NCBI GenBank assembly: GCA_027622555.1
Contig: JAQBYJ010000007.1
Location: forward strand, 1 to 64,000
From: Verrucomicrobiota bacterium
Lineage (GTDB): Bacteria > Verrucomicrobiota > Verrucomicrobiia > Opitutales > UBA2995
Length of the DNA stretch: 64,000 nucleotides
Reading direction: 5' to 3'
Positions 46,615-55,488 of the stretch are shown here, in pieces. The stretch's first letter is position 1; the number at the start of each line of letters is the position of its first letter. Under the pieces are notes generated by a model. The model had not been told where the DNA came from and made no database searches. It saw only the letters and a list, made by a program, of their open reading frames with translations. Both the position numbers and the translations under genes were made by a program.

Positions 46615-46769
46615 TGAATGACTGGAATAATCCGCGGAGTGCGTTTGGGGTAGGAAGCAAAGTTTGCAACGATCGGGAGTCGGGAGTCAACGGGGCATCC
46701 TTCTTTCAGCTAACAATTTAAGTTGGTTCTTTTAATAAATCCCGAGGTCGTCTACCGTTATTCTGACAA

Positions 46770-48833
46770 ATGAACAGGATTACCCTATTTCTGCTCTTCG
46801 CCACTTCCTCTATTTTCGGAGATCCATCGTTTCTTCCAGTGGGCGAAGGTCACGATCTTGAAACGTACGGACCCGTCTTGCATGGAATTGCCGAATTGGG
46901 ATCGGGGCCGGGCTTGTCGATCGATGTTCAGGATAACTTTTCTTATTCGGTTGGTGATGGAATTCTGACGATCGTTGATGTAAGCAATCCCAGCGCACCC
47001 AAAGTGGTGGGACGATTGGAGAATCTCGGAATTACACGACAAATTCAGGTGAGGGACGATATCGCCTATATCGCTTCCCGGGGAGACGGGTTATTTATCG
47101 TAGACATATCGGACCCCTCTCAACCTTCACTTTTGGCGAATTATGATACCATTGAATTTGCGACAGGACTCACATTGGGTGGAGACGTAGTATTTCTTGC
47201 CTGCCGACTCTATGGAATTGAGTTGGTCGATATTTCAGATCCTCGAAACCCTCAACATCTCGGAGTTGCTCGCACCGGTGTTTCGCAGTCTGCCGTTTAC
47301 TCGAATGGGTATTTGTACGTCGGTGTGTGGGGTGAAATGAAAGTAGTGGTTGTCGATGTTCATGATCCGCGAAGCCCCACAATTGTTGATCAACTTCCGT
47401 TGGATGGTTATGGAGATGGAGTGGCTGTTTATGAGGGTCATCTCTATGCCGCAACCGGTCAGCACTCACGGGCAAAGCCCGGTGAGAAGCCTGGAGATCC
47501 CGGATTTGGAACCGGTCATGTTCTGGAGGTTTTCTCCCTATACGAACCGGCGCACCCTCAATTAGTTTCTCGGACTAAGTTTCCCCGAGAAGATCACACG
47601 GATAGTCATCTGTGGGCGGTGCGCGTTACCAACGATCATGCCTTTGTGGCTGATAATTATAATGGTCTGTTTGTCTTGAATATTTCCGACCCCGCTCGTC
47701 CAACCTTCGTGGGGCAGCACCAACTGCCTTACAATGAAGAGCGTAAAGGTCCTTATATCGTCAGTGGCTTGTCTGTCATAAAAAACCATGTGTTGATAAC
47801 CAGTCCGTACATTGATGCACGTGTGATTGCCGCACCTGGAATTGCATCTGCCTTAACGGATCAATCCGGTGAGCAGCCTGAAATCGGTTCACGTGTTATG
47901 GATCGCAACACCGAAGACTATCGGGCCTACTATTTGGGAGGACAGGTTTACAGTGCAGTTCTCGACGGGGATATAGGTTATGTGGCTGCGGGACAGGGTG
48001 GTCTTCATGTGGTCCAGGTCTGGCCGGAATTTAAACGGCTTCGTCATATCCCAACTAAAGATCGGGTATTGGATGTCTATATCCGAAACAATTTTATCTT
48101 TGTGGCGGAAGGAACCGCAGGGTTGGCTATCTGGCGTATTAAAGCGGAAGGAGAGTTATCGTTAATTGGCCGATATCCAACCGAAGGGGAGTTTTCCAGA
48201 CAAGTCATTGTCCCAGAGTCCGGGGAGTTTGCGATATTGATGGTGGGACCCCATAGTATTCATGTTGTGGATATTCAGAATCCGGAAAACCCTAAGCGCG
48301 TATTCAGAGAGTACGGACAAGGTATCTTAACAGGCGACAATATCGCCGATGGGCTTTTCTCGAATCGTTATGCTGGTGTCTATTGGCATAAGAGTGGAAA
48401 TTACCATAAGCCAAATGACCGTATCCGTTGGTATGATTTAAGAAAGAATAGCGGTGCTGCTTATGTGTCGGAGACTACATTGGGCAGAATTCAAACAGCC
48501 AACGGCGTAGCTGTTGTCGGAGATAAGATTCTCGTCCTCGCAAATGGAGGATATCGTCTGATCGATCAACTGGAACCCCGTAAACTTCAATCGATTGATG
48601 TGATAAAAGTTCCAGGAACTTCTTTGATAGGAAAACCGACGGTTGACGGAGACAGACTATACGTCAGTCATCGGGCTGGAGGGGAAGTCTGGCTTTTGGA
48701 TATAAAAGACTTCGAACATCCCCGCTTGATAGATCAGTTTGTTACATCAGCGAATCCTGCACGAGTCGTCCCGCATCCTCATTGTTTGCTAATCCCAGGC
48801 GGTTACGAAGGGTTGCTCATTTACGAATTGTAG
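46770..48833 (+). CDS. Exported LVIVD-repeat beta-propeller protein
   Basis: A 687-residue exported protein built of LVIVD repeats (ILTIVDVSNPSAPKVVG, LFIVDISDPSQPSLLA, IELVDISDPRNPQHLG and others), each a propeller blade with the (V/I)D(I/V)SDPxxP core. A signal peptide is at residues 1-17. LVIVD proteins are surface or secreted in many environmental bacteria, and their ligand is unknown. Repeats are spread over almost the whole length, suggesting two propellers. Confidence 0.85.
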   Translation: MNRITLFLLFATSSIFGDPSFLPVGEGHDLETYGPVLHGIAELGSGPGLSIDVQDNFSYSVGDGILTIVDVSNPSAPKVVGRLENLGITRQIQVRDDIAYIASRGDGLFIVDISDPSQPSLLANYDTIEFATGLTLGGDVVFLACRLYGIELVDISDPRNPQHLGVARTGVSQSAVYSNGYLYVGVWGEMKVVVVDVHDPRSPTIVDQLPLDGYGDGVAVYEGHLYAATGQHSRAKPGEKPGDPGFGTGHVLEVFSLYEPAHPQLVSRTKFPREDHTDSHLWAVRVTNDHAFVADNYNGLFVLNISDPARPTFVGQHQLPYNEERKGPYIVSGLSVIKNHVLITSPYIDARVIAAPGIASALTDQSGEQPEIGSRVMDRNTEDYRAYYLGGQVYSAVLDGDIGYVAAGQGGLHVVQVWPEFKRLRHIPTKDRVLDVYIRNNFIFVAEGTAGLAIWRIKAEGELSLIGRYPTEGEFSRQVIVPESGEFAILMVGPHSIHVVDIQNPENPKRVFREYGQGILTGDNIADGLFSNRYAGVYWHKSGNYHKPNDRIRWYDLRKNSGAAYVSETTLGRIQTANGVAVVGDKILVLANGGYRLIDQLEPRKLQSIDVIKVPGTSLIGKPTVDGDRLYVSHRAGGEVWLLDIKDFEHPRLIDQFVTSANPARVVPHPHCLLIPGGYEGLLIYEL

Positions 48834-49033
48834 CCTTTGCCAATGGGTTCCTTCTCTCTTCCATTTGGATTGGTAGTCTCACGGATCTCAAGATGAACAA
48901 TAAGAAATCCACTTCCCGTTGAATCGCAACCGGGACCATTCCTCGAAGCTTCCTTCGTCGCTGATTCTTGCGATTCATCTGGTCTCGAAGCCCGACCGTG
49001 TCCTTCGAAGCCTGCAAGGCGTAGTAGGAAGCA

Positions 49034-49136
49034 TTTGTTTGCCGTGATGCTCCGCTGACGCATAGCGACAGTCGACGAGGTCGAGAACTTGTCAAAGATC
49101 CTGAGCAAGTCGAAGGGCCCCGGGGTGGCAAACAAA
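49034..49136. repeat. Inverted-repeat-bounded element
   Basis: TTTGTTTGCC at 49034-49043 is mirrored exactly by GGCAAACAAA at 49127-49136, bounding about 100 bases that contain CGAGGTCGAGAACTTGTC and CCTGAGCAAGTCGAAGG. It may be a small palindromic or MITE-like unit. Confidence 0.45.
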
Positions 49137-49154
49137 GGACGCAGATATTCACTG

Positions 49155-49234
49155 TTTTGAACAGGAGGCAACCGAGGAAACAGAGTTGTATGGGAATTTT
49201 TTCCTCCGTTATCTCGGTTAGCTCCTGTTCAAAA
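49155..49234. repeat. Long imperfect hairpin (31-base arms)
   Basis: The arms 49155-49185 and 49204-49234 match at 26 of 31 positions when one is reverse-complemented; the loop is 18 bases. Both arms carry TTTTGAACAGGAG and AACCGAG. It is too long for a simple terminator and no gene ends at it. Confidence 0.75.
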
Positions 49235-49599
49235 TTTTATAAAATGAACGAACAAACCTTTCAGAATATCGGACCTCTCGGCGATCGGTCCCGACCTTCT
49301 AATTCGTGTCAATTTGGTGGTTAAGAAACTATTACATTATCTGTGCCCATCTGCGTAATCTGTGGTTGAATAAACTTTAGTTGCCCAAAGACCTTCGTGT
49401 CCTTTAGCGCAGCAGATGACTCAAAAAATGAAGAGAATCAGGAAGCAAAATCCGGTTTGCGTTCGGCCTCATGGCTTTCCATCAAGTAAAAGAAAAAGTT
49501 GCCCTCGATAAAATGTGATCTAAATCAATTTCATTCCAACGAGGCGGCATCCTGGGAAAGTGCTGAAGCGGCAGCTCCAATTGTCGTTGGGGGGAGAGA

Positions 49600-49833
49600 A
49601 TGATTCCAAAGATCGACATTTCTGACAAAATAACTAGATTTTCCGACATGACAGTAAAACAACATGCGCTTAAGACGATTCAGGAGCTCCCTGACGATGT
49701 TGAGTGGGAAGAAGTTAAAGAGAGAATAGAATTTCTCTCAGCTGTCGAGAAAGGCCTTAAGGAACTCGACTCTGGTCAGGGAATTCCTGTCGAAGAAATA
49801 GAAAAAGAAATCAGAGAATGGACTTCAAAGTAA
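49600..49833 (+). CDS. Antitoxin-like protein of a decayed ParE-type module
   Basis: A 77-residue acidic helical protein with a strong GGGGAGAGA ribosome site just before the ATG; an internal ATG at 49648 would give 61 residues. LKTIQELPDDVEWEEVKERIEFL and the acidic C terminus resemble short antitoxins found before ParE/RelE toxins. Its last codons overlap the start of a parE-like remnant, the normal coupling. The family is inferred from context. Confidence 0.6.
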   Translation: MIPKIDISDKITRFSDMTVKQHALKTIQELPDDVEWEEVKERIEFLSAVEKGLKELDSGQGIPVEEIEKEIREWTSK

Positions 49834-49966
49834 CCTGGTCTCCTTCCGCCAGATTAGAGAAGTAATTTTTAAGCCGTATCGGATTATTTACCGAGTAAAG
49901 GAATCTGAAAGCATTATTGAAATAGTGAGAGTCTGGCACGCTGCACGAGGTCATCCTAGACTTTAG
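49818..49966 (+). pseudogene. parE-like toxin with internal deletion
   Basis: Starting at the ATG 49818, the frame encodes MDFKVTWSPSARLE, a typical ParE N terminus, then stops at a TAA. From 49853, in another frame, the sequence reads IREVIFKPYRIIYRVKE and ends IVRVWHAARGHPRL before TAG at 49964-49966: a typical ParE C terminus. About 50 central residues are missing. The junction (AGATTAGAGAA) fits both flanks, consistent with a deletion. Confidence 0.8.
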
Positions 49967-50055
49967 AACTATGAACTTTAACAAAGCACCCGACGAAATA
50001 TCTGTAAGCTCAGCTCGATCCGATTCATGGATTTAGTCTTCTCAGAAAAAGTTCC

Positions 50056-50439
50056 ATGACCATCCAAGAACTAGAAAATACGCTCCCGAACGGTTTTCAC
50101 AACGCGGTTTTGAATAGTTACGAAGTCGATAATCTCAATCGAATCGCACGATTCAAGCTTGAGATTTGTGTCAGTGATCCAGAGTCAAAAGAAAAGGAAG
50201 AGAAGGATTCCTTTTGTGCGGGAGTCCTGGAGTTAGGCGGGCTTGAGTATTTTGTGGTCGATGCACCGGACAAAAACACTACAGATAGCTATCCAGGTGT
50301 TATTGATTTATGTGATCCACTACCTGACTATCCTGAAGAAAAGAAAAAGGCAAAATTCAGAGCAAGATTCTATTGGTCTTATGCAAACTCATTTATTCAT
50401 TTTGCCGCAGATGAGGCAACGTTCACCTATGAAGATTAA
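50056..50439 (+). CDS. Hypothetical protein
   Basis: A 127-residue acidic protein, soluble and without signal peptide. I do not recognise a family. The sequence (LEYFVVDAPDKNTTDSYPGV, FYWSYANSFIHFA) is reminiscent of small cassette-borne or immunity-like proteins. It lies between a decayed toxin pair and a 26-bp tandem duplication, in DNA that looks accessory. Confidence 0.55.
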   Translation: MTIQELENTLPNGFHNAVLNSYEVDNLNRIARFKLEICVSDPESKEKEEKDSFCAGVLELGGLEYFVVDAPDKNTTDSYPGVIDLCDPLPDYPEEKKKAKFRARFYWSYANSFIHFAADEATFTYED

Positions 50440-50469
50440 CCCCAAGCCGAACTGGCGGTGAGTTCAATT

Positions 50470-50521
50470 CCGAGAGGTTGCGTCCCGCGTCCTAACCGAG
50501 AGGTTGCGTCCCGCGTCCTAA
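50470..50521. repeat. Perfect 26-bp tandem duplication
   Basis: The unit beginning CCGAGAGGTTGCGTCCCGCG occurs twice with no mismatch, directly after the hypothetical gene and before a small membrane protein gene. Confidence 0.9.
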
Positions 50522-50547
50522 GCTACCTTAGGATTCGTTGAAAGAAA

Positions 50548-50805
50548 ATGACCCCCTTCTTCCTTTTAATCGGATTGGCCACTTTTTGTGCCATCCCACT
50601 CTTTGCCATGCTGGCTTTGTCCGAAGCAAAAGATGATGACCAGGTATTTTGGGATAAGTGGTGGAATTGGAATAACTCAGCAATGTATGCTCTTTGGCGG
50701 TACCCGGATTTGTTTACAGAAAAAGGAAGAATGTATCGGAAACTTCATTTCGCTGCTGGAGGTTTATTTCTATTTGTCATCCTGGGGCCATTTTTTATTC
50801 CTTAA
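50548..50805 (+). CDS. Small hypothetical membrane protein
   Basis: An 85-residue protein with two hydrophobic helices (about residues 3-25 and 68-84) and a Trp-rich loop (FWDKWWNWNN). No family is recognised. It follows a 26-bp tandem duplication. Confidence 0.55.
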   Translation: MTPFFLLIGLATFCAIPLFAMLALSEAKDDDQVFWDKWWNWNNSAMYALWRYPDLFTEKGRMYRKLHFAAGGLFLFVILGPFFIP

Positions 50806-50980
50806 TAAGAACCTAGAAAACCGCAATGTTCTTCAGGCGACAATAAATCCAGAGTTAGATCAAACAGGGCATTTGCTTCGAAACTGTCGCCATTCGAAAA
50901 CACCAAGGCTTTAGTTAAACTGGAATCGAGGTAGATCAATGGTTTGATTTTCATTATACTTTTGAAAAGCGACTCGAGTT

Positions 50981-52528
50981 TCAGACTACTGCTTCGATAA
51001 GAAAGGGTCCCGGCTCTGCAATTCCGCGTTTCAGCGCTTCGTTAAATGCCTCTGCTGTATCGACGCTCACCGCGGGAACTCCCATGCCTTGTGAGAGCTG
51101 TACCCAATCAAGATTGGGATTGTTTAATTCCATCATCGCGGAGGACTGAGGTCCGTCTTCCTTGTCACAAAGACTTTTCATTTCAGCCTGCAAAATCTTG
51201 TAGGTACGATTGGCAAAAATAACCGTTACCACATTCAGCGACTCCCTTGCCTGTGTCCACAATGCCTGAAGGGTATACATCCCGGATCCGTCGGCCTCCA
51301 TGGCGAACACTTGTCGATCGGGACAGGCAACCGCTGCACCCGTGGCGACTGGAAGCCCTTGTCCGATTGCCCCACCGGTTACGTGCAACCAGTCGTGGGC
51401 CGGTGCGTTTTGGGTTAATGGTCCGGCGATACGGCTAGCAGTTATACCTTCGTCCGAAATGATGGAGTTTTCCGGCATAAGAGCTGTGAGCGATTTCCAG
51501 ATTTTGTCGGGATCCAGTTTGCCGCTCGGAAGGGCATGGCGTTCAAGCATTGCCAGTTCTCCTGGATCATCGGAGACCTCGAGTTCGGCGGCGAGTGCTA
51601 GGAGGCCCGCCTCCACATCGTCGTCAATATTTGCAAACACATGTTTTTCAGAAGCGGGTGGAGCCAAGAGGCTAGGTTTGTTGGGGTAGGCAAAAAATCC
51701 AACCGGTTCGACCGTCCCTATGAGAACCAAGTGTTCCGTATCTTTGAGAATTTCAAGAGACTGATCCACAAAGTAGGCCAGGCGTTCAATGATAGGTCGA
51801 CCCGCACCACGCTCTATTCTTGCGCCAAACCATTTCGCCATGAATCGCGCGCCGAACTTTTTTGAAATGCTACTGGTAATTCTTTGTAGCTTTTCGCTTC
51901 GCAATACGTGGTCTCCTACCAGCAATACTACGTTATTTTTGGTTCTGATAATAGTAGCAATTTCGGAAATTCGACCGCCTGGAATGTTGTTTGGCTTCTG
52001 AATCGGTTTCGGTTTTGCAGGACCATGGGCCTCATTCCATGCCGTGTCGGCCGGTAAAATAAGCGTGGCGACTTGCCCCGGAGGTGACTGGGACGCTGCT
52101 ATGGCGGCGGCTCCGTCTTGAGCCACTAATTTTGAGTCAGTGGTTGTTTTCACCCAACCCGATACTGGACGGGCGAGCCCTTCGATATCGCACGAAAGGG
52201 GTGCGTCGTAATCAAGGTGGCGCATGGCATGTTGGCCGACGATGTTGACCATCGGCATAAACGCTTTTTTGGCATTGTGGAGATTGGCGATCCCATTTCC
52301 CAGACCAGGTCCGAGGTGCAGCAGTGAGGCCGCAGGCTTTCCTGCCATGCGTGCATAACCGTCCGCACAGCCTGTGACTACCCCTTCGAACAGGCAAAGT
52401 ATCGATTTCATTTCAGGGTGGGTATCGAGCGCCGAAACGAAATGAATCTCCGAAGTACCTGGATTCATAAAGCAAGTATCAACACCTCCGTCCAGGAGTG
52501 TTCGAATGAGAGATTCAGCACCGGTCAT
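50981..52528 (-). CDS. Thiamine-diphosphate-dependent enzyme, acetolactate synthase large subunit-like
   Basis: A 515-residue ThDP enzyme of the acetolactate synthase/benzoylformate decarboxylase superfamily. The N-terminal domain has the activating glutamate region CLFEGVVTGCADGYARM. The C-terminal domain carries the ThDP-binding pattern DGSGMYTLQALWTQARE followed by FANRTYKILQ. It is shorter than IlvB and has the DGS...NRxYxIL form typical of the separate 'acetolactate synthase large subunit' clade with unknown substrate. No small subunit is adjacent. The ATG at 52528 is preferred, because the open frame extending to 52801 runs through a palindromic repeat. Confidence 0.85.
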   Translation of the reverse strand: MTGAESLIRTLLDGGVDTCFMNPGTSEIHFVSALDTHPEMKSILCLFEGVVTGCADGYARMAGKPAASLLHLGPGLGNGIANLHNAKKAFMPMVNIVGQHAMRHLDYDAPLSCDIEGLARPVSGWVKTTTDSKLVAQDGAAAIAASQSPPGQVATLILPADTAWNEAHGPAKPKPIQKPNNIPGGRISEIATIIRTKNNVVLLVGDHVLRSEKLQRITSSISKKFGARFMAKWFGARIERGAGRPIIERLAYFVDQSLEILKDTEHLVLIGTVEPVGFFAYPNKPSLLAPPASEKHVFANIDDDVEAGLLALAAELEVSDDPGELAMLERHALPSGKLDPDKIWKSLTALMPENSIISDEGITASRIAGPLTQNAPAHDWLHVTGGAIGQGLPVATGAAVACPDRQVFAMEADGSGMYTLQALWTQARESLNVVTVIFANRTYKILQAEMKSLCDKEDGPQSSAMMELNNPNLDWVQLSQGMGVPAVSVDTAEAFNEALKRGIAEPGPFLIEAVV

Positions 52529-52828
52529 AAAAATTGTTTTGGGATAGTTGGTTTTTTTGACTGTTCCAATGTAGCTACCTTGACCCAACTCAGTTGCCGG
52601 ATGCAATGAAGTTCTCTGACTTTGCTCTATCCTTTGTTTCTTTGTACGGGGTAAAATACTGTAGGTCTTTCCGGTCTTGAGCACAAAGTGTAGGAGTGGT
52701 TTTAACCGCGATTCGTGAATCCCGGATTCCCGACTAAAGTCGGTCCTACATTTGTTTCGAAGAATACTACTCCGTAAAAAGAATCGGATGGTTGTTACCA
52801 CGTTTCCAACTATCCGTTTCGTTTTGGT
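52529..52828. other. Repeat-bearing spacer between the ThDP enzyme and the NamZ fusion
   Basis: About 300 bases. It contains a REP-like pair (52689-52750). The rest, in frame with the downstream enzyme, encodes no recognisable domain and is treated as noncoding. Confidence 0.5.
52689..52750. repeat. REP-like hairpin pair, copy A
   Basis: The pair begins with TGTAGGAGTGGTTTTAACCG and ends with CCGACTAAAGTCGGTCCTACA (first 20 bases shown only in part): each half has a GTAG-type head and a hairpin, arranged with the heads outward. This is the form of REP elements mobilised by RAYT transposases. Confidence 0.7.
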
Positions 52829-55177
52829 TCACTTGTAGAGGAGAAACGGTTTTCTGCGTTCTTTGAATTGCTCTGTTTCATCTTTCCACTGAAGGACTAT
52901 TGATCGCCAGGACTGCCCACCTTGAATCTGCTCAATAACGGATGGGTGTTTCAAAAGTCGGTTGAATGGTTCGATATCGAAATCGGGTGCATAGAGACGG
53001 TTCAACGTGTGGGCGATTGCTATCCCTACGTCGACAATGGGACAGTTTTCACGATCTGTCAGAATGATGTTCACGCCGCGGCAAGCTTGGTCTGCGAGCT
53101 TGCTGGCGGTAGGAGTGAATTGAATCGGAACAAATCGAACACCTGAAATGCTTTGTCGGTTCAGTTCCTCGGCCAGCTCAAGGTGGTCGATATAGGGTGC
53201 CCCAATAATTTCGAAAGGTGTATCGGTTCCGCGTCCGACCGAAAGCTTGGTAGTTTCCAGTAATCCAATTCCCGGGTACAGGATAGCTTGAGTTAGACTT
53301 CGCATATTGGGCGAGGGGTTAATCCAGGGAAGACCGGTTTCATCGAAGAGCATGTCACGTCGCCAGTCCTGGACAGGAATGACGGTTAGTTCAAGGTCCA
53401 GGTTTTTTTCGACTTTTATCATTTGTGCCAATTCGCCGACAGTCATTCCGTGACGAATGGGAATATCGTGGTAGGCGATAAAATCGAATTCTCCTCGGCG
53501 TAAGGGTCCCTCAACCGTTGTTCCATTAATGGGGTTCACTCGATCGAGGACGAAGAATTGTTTGTGGTTTTCGGCGGCCGCCTCCATGGCAAGTCCCATG
53601 GTGGAAATGTAGGTGTAGAACCGGCATCCGATGTCCTGGATGTCGAAGGCCAGGGCATCGAGATCTTTTAGGGCTTCTGGAGTCGGTGTTCGCGTGTCTC
53701 CATAGAGGCTCCGAATGGTTAAACCTGTTTTTTCGTCCAGGCTATCACCGACTTTTTCATCCAGCTTTCCACGGATCCCGTGCTCCGGACTGAAAAGAGC
53801 TACGAGCTCGACCTGGTCGCTTTCAAACAAAAGGTCTATGGTGGAAACGCCTCTTCGATTCCGTCCGGTGTGATTGGTTATCAGACCGAGCTTCAATCCA
53901 TTGAGCGACGCGAAGTTTTGTTTCTCAAGAACGTCGATGCCGTTTCGAACCTTGGTTAGACCTCTTGGGGTTGCCTCGAATTGGAAGCCCAGTGCTTCGG
54001 CGGAGAGGGTTCCCAATTCACGTCTGAGTTCCAGGACGTCACCCGTTCCATCGGGGTGGACTCGATTACTCATGAAAATGACAAAGGATTGTGAATAGGG
54101 GTCGATCCATAGGCTAGACCCGGTAAACCCTGTATGACCGAAACCGCCCAAAGGAAACAAGTTGCCTCTTTGTTTTGAATAACTCGTATCCATGTCCCAA
54201 CCAAGGCCGCGCCAATCATCGACGTTGGCCGGCGATTGAACGGAAGTCATCAGATCTACCGATTCAGATTGGAGGAGGCGCACGCCGTTCAGCTCGCCCT
54301 TGTTGAGCATCATTCTGGCAAATTTGGCCAAATCAGCCGCCGTTGTGAACATCCCGGCGTGACCCATAACTCCACCCGTTCTTCGGCAGATCGGGTTATT
54401 GGCAATTCCTTGAAGCATCTGTCCATCGACCCACTTGGTCGGTGCGATTCGATCCCTCAGTTTGGAGGATGGGAGATAACCCGTATCCATCATTCCTAAA
54501 GGTTGAAATATTTCTTCGCGTGTGAAGTCTTCAAGTTTGCGACCGCTCACTTGTTGGACGATCTCCCCCAGGAGAATGTAATTGATATCGCTATAAATAA
54601 ACGCGCTGCCGGGGTTGTGCTGAACTTTCTCAGCCTTGGCCAATGCAATGGCTGTGTCATAACCTTCCCAGTCTTGTTTCACTCCATCGACCTCCATGGT
54701 GAGACCGATTCCAGGACGTAAGCCGGAAGTATGGGTCATCAGGTGGCGAATGGTGATCGACTCTTTTCCACCATTCTTAAAATCATCCAGGTAGCGGTGA
54801 ACTGGCGCATCAAGCAGTATCTGTCCGCGTTCGATCAACAGCATGACCGCAGGTGTGGTGGCGACTACTTTGGTCAGAGATGCAGCATCATAAATGGTAT
54901 CAATTTTTGTTGGTATAACTTTCGGCTCCAACGACCTGTTGCCGTATGCTTTTGAATAAACCAGGCCCTTGCGTTCCAGCCAGAAAACGCCGCCAGGAGT
55001 TTTGTGGTCCGAAATCGCTTTCTCGATACTGGCATCGATCTCAGAGAGTTTTTCTGGATGGAAAACTTCGAGTTGTGGAGTCCTGCAGGCCGTAAGCAAC
55101 AATGAGATACTTAAAACCAGGAAAATGATTTTCCCAGAATTATTCCTGCTCTTGTCTGCTTCTATTTTCAACACCAC
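52829..55177 (-). CDS. Lipoprotein fusing a beta-lactamase-fold serine hydrolase to a NamZ (DUF1343) exo-muramidase
   Basis: A 782-residue precursor with a lipobox (LLLTAC, Cys31). Residues about 45-385 form a class C beta-lactamase-like serine hydrolase: SLTK (Ser100, Lys103), Y-S-D (195-197) and a GHTG motif. Residues about 410-782 are DUF1343, the family of NamZ, an exo-beta-N-acetylmuramidase (GH171) of Bacillus, with NHTG, SPEHGIRG and NPSPNMRS. In Bacillus, namZ and a beta-lactamase-family amidase (AmiE) are separate neighbouring genes that act on muropeptides; here they are one protein. Membrane anchoring places it at the cell envelope. LD-carboxypeptidase lies 0.9 kb away. Confidence 0.85.
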   Translation of the reverse strand: MVLKIEADKSRNNSGKIIFLVLSISLLLTACRTPQLEVFHPEKLSEIDASIEKAISDHKTPGGVFWLERKGLVYSKAYGNRSLEPKVIPTKIDTIYDAASLTKVVATTPAVMLLIERGQILLDAPVHRYLDDFKNGGKESITIRHLMTHTSGLRPGIGLTMEVDGVKQDWEGYDTAIALAKAEKVQHNPGSAFIYSDINYILLGEIVQQVSGRKLEDFTREEIFQPLGMMDTGYLPSSKLRDRIAPTKWVDGQMLQGIANNPICRRTGGVMGHAGMFTTAADLAKFARMMLNKGELNGVRLLQSESVDLMTSVQSPANVDDWRGLGWDMDTSYSKQRGNLFPLGGFGHTGFTGSSLWIDPYSQSFVIFMSNRVHPDGTGDVLELRRELGTLSAEALGFQFEATPRGLTKVRNGIDVLEKQNFASLNGLKLGLITNHTGRNRRGVSTIDLLFESDQVELVALFSPEHGIRGKLDEKVGDSLDEKTGLTIRSLYGDTRTPTPEALKDLDALAFDIQDIGCRFYTYISTMGLAMEAAAENHKQFFVLDRVNPINGTTVEGPLRRGEFDFIAYHDIPIRHGMTVGELAQMIKVEKNLDLELTVIPVQDWRRDMLFDETGLPWINPSPNMRSLTQAILYPGIGLLETTKLSVGRGTDTPFEIIGAPYIDHLELAEELNRQSISGVRFVPIQFTPTASKLADQACRGVNIILTDRENCPIVDVGIAIAHTLNRLYAPDFDIEPFNRLLKHPSVIEQIQGGQSWRSIVLQWKDETEQFKERRKPFLLYK

Positions 55178-55211
55178 CAGTTGGGTCGTTAACGAATTTG
55201 AGTTTTCCGAT

Positions 55212-55475
55212 TTATTCTTCGGCCGGTAACCGACGAGGAATCAGCACTACAATTAGGAAGAACGGTAGGACGACTCCGAAGAGACCCCAAGTCCAAAGGC
55301 GGCCTTTGGATCGGGCATACTGGAGGCTTCCCAAAGTGAACATGACAATTCCGGCTATCATCAGGTGGAGTGGTTGAATTCCAATTGGCAATTGGGTTCC
55401 TTTTACTGCCAAATAACGCCCCAGGATTTGTAGTAAAAATCCAACGACAAGGAGCAAGCGGAATGAGCCGGTCAT
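55212..55475 (-). CDS. Small hypothetical membrane protein
   Basis: An 87-residue protein with three hydrophobic segments (about residues 4-21, 35-52 and 61-79) and a basic tail. It lies between the EVE protein and the muropeptide lipoprotein on the same strand, 13 bases after the former, and may be co-transcribed. No family is recognised. Confidence 0.6.
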   Translation of the reverse strand: MTGSFRLLLVVGFLLQILGRYLAVKGTQLPIGIQPLHLMIAGIVMFTLGSLQYARSKGRLWTWGLFGVVLPFFLIVVLIPRRLPAEE

Positions 55476-55488
55476 GTTATCGGTCCGT

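Larger units (their letters stand above)
48834..49599. other. Repeat-rich intergenic region
   Basis: About 770 bases without a supported gene. It holds a 10-bp inverted repeat (49034-49043 with 49127-49136), a long hairpin (49155-49234), and stretches such as ATCTGCGTAATCTGTGG and CCTTCGTGTCCTT that resemble intergenic filler repeats common in Planctomycetota/Verrucomicrobiota. Short open frames at 48817-49171 look spurious. Confidence 0.6.

Noticed and set aside
50470-50521. Possible integron attC site because of cassette-like small genes around it
   Set aside because: The GTTRRRY and RYYYAAC core sites are not matched; it is a plain tandem duplication.
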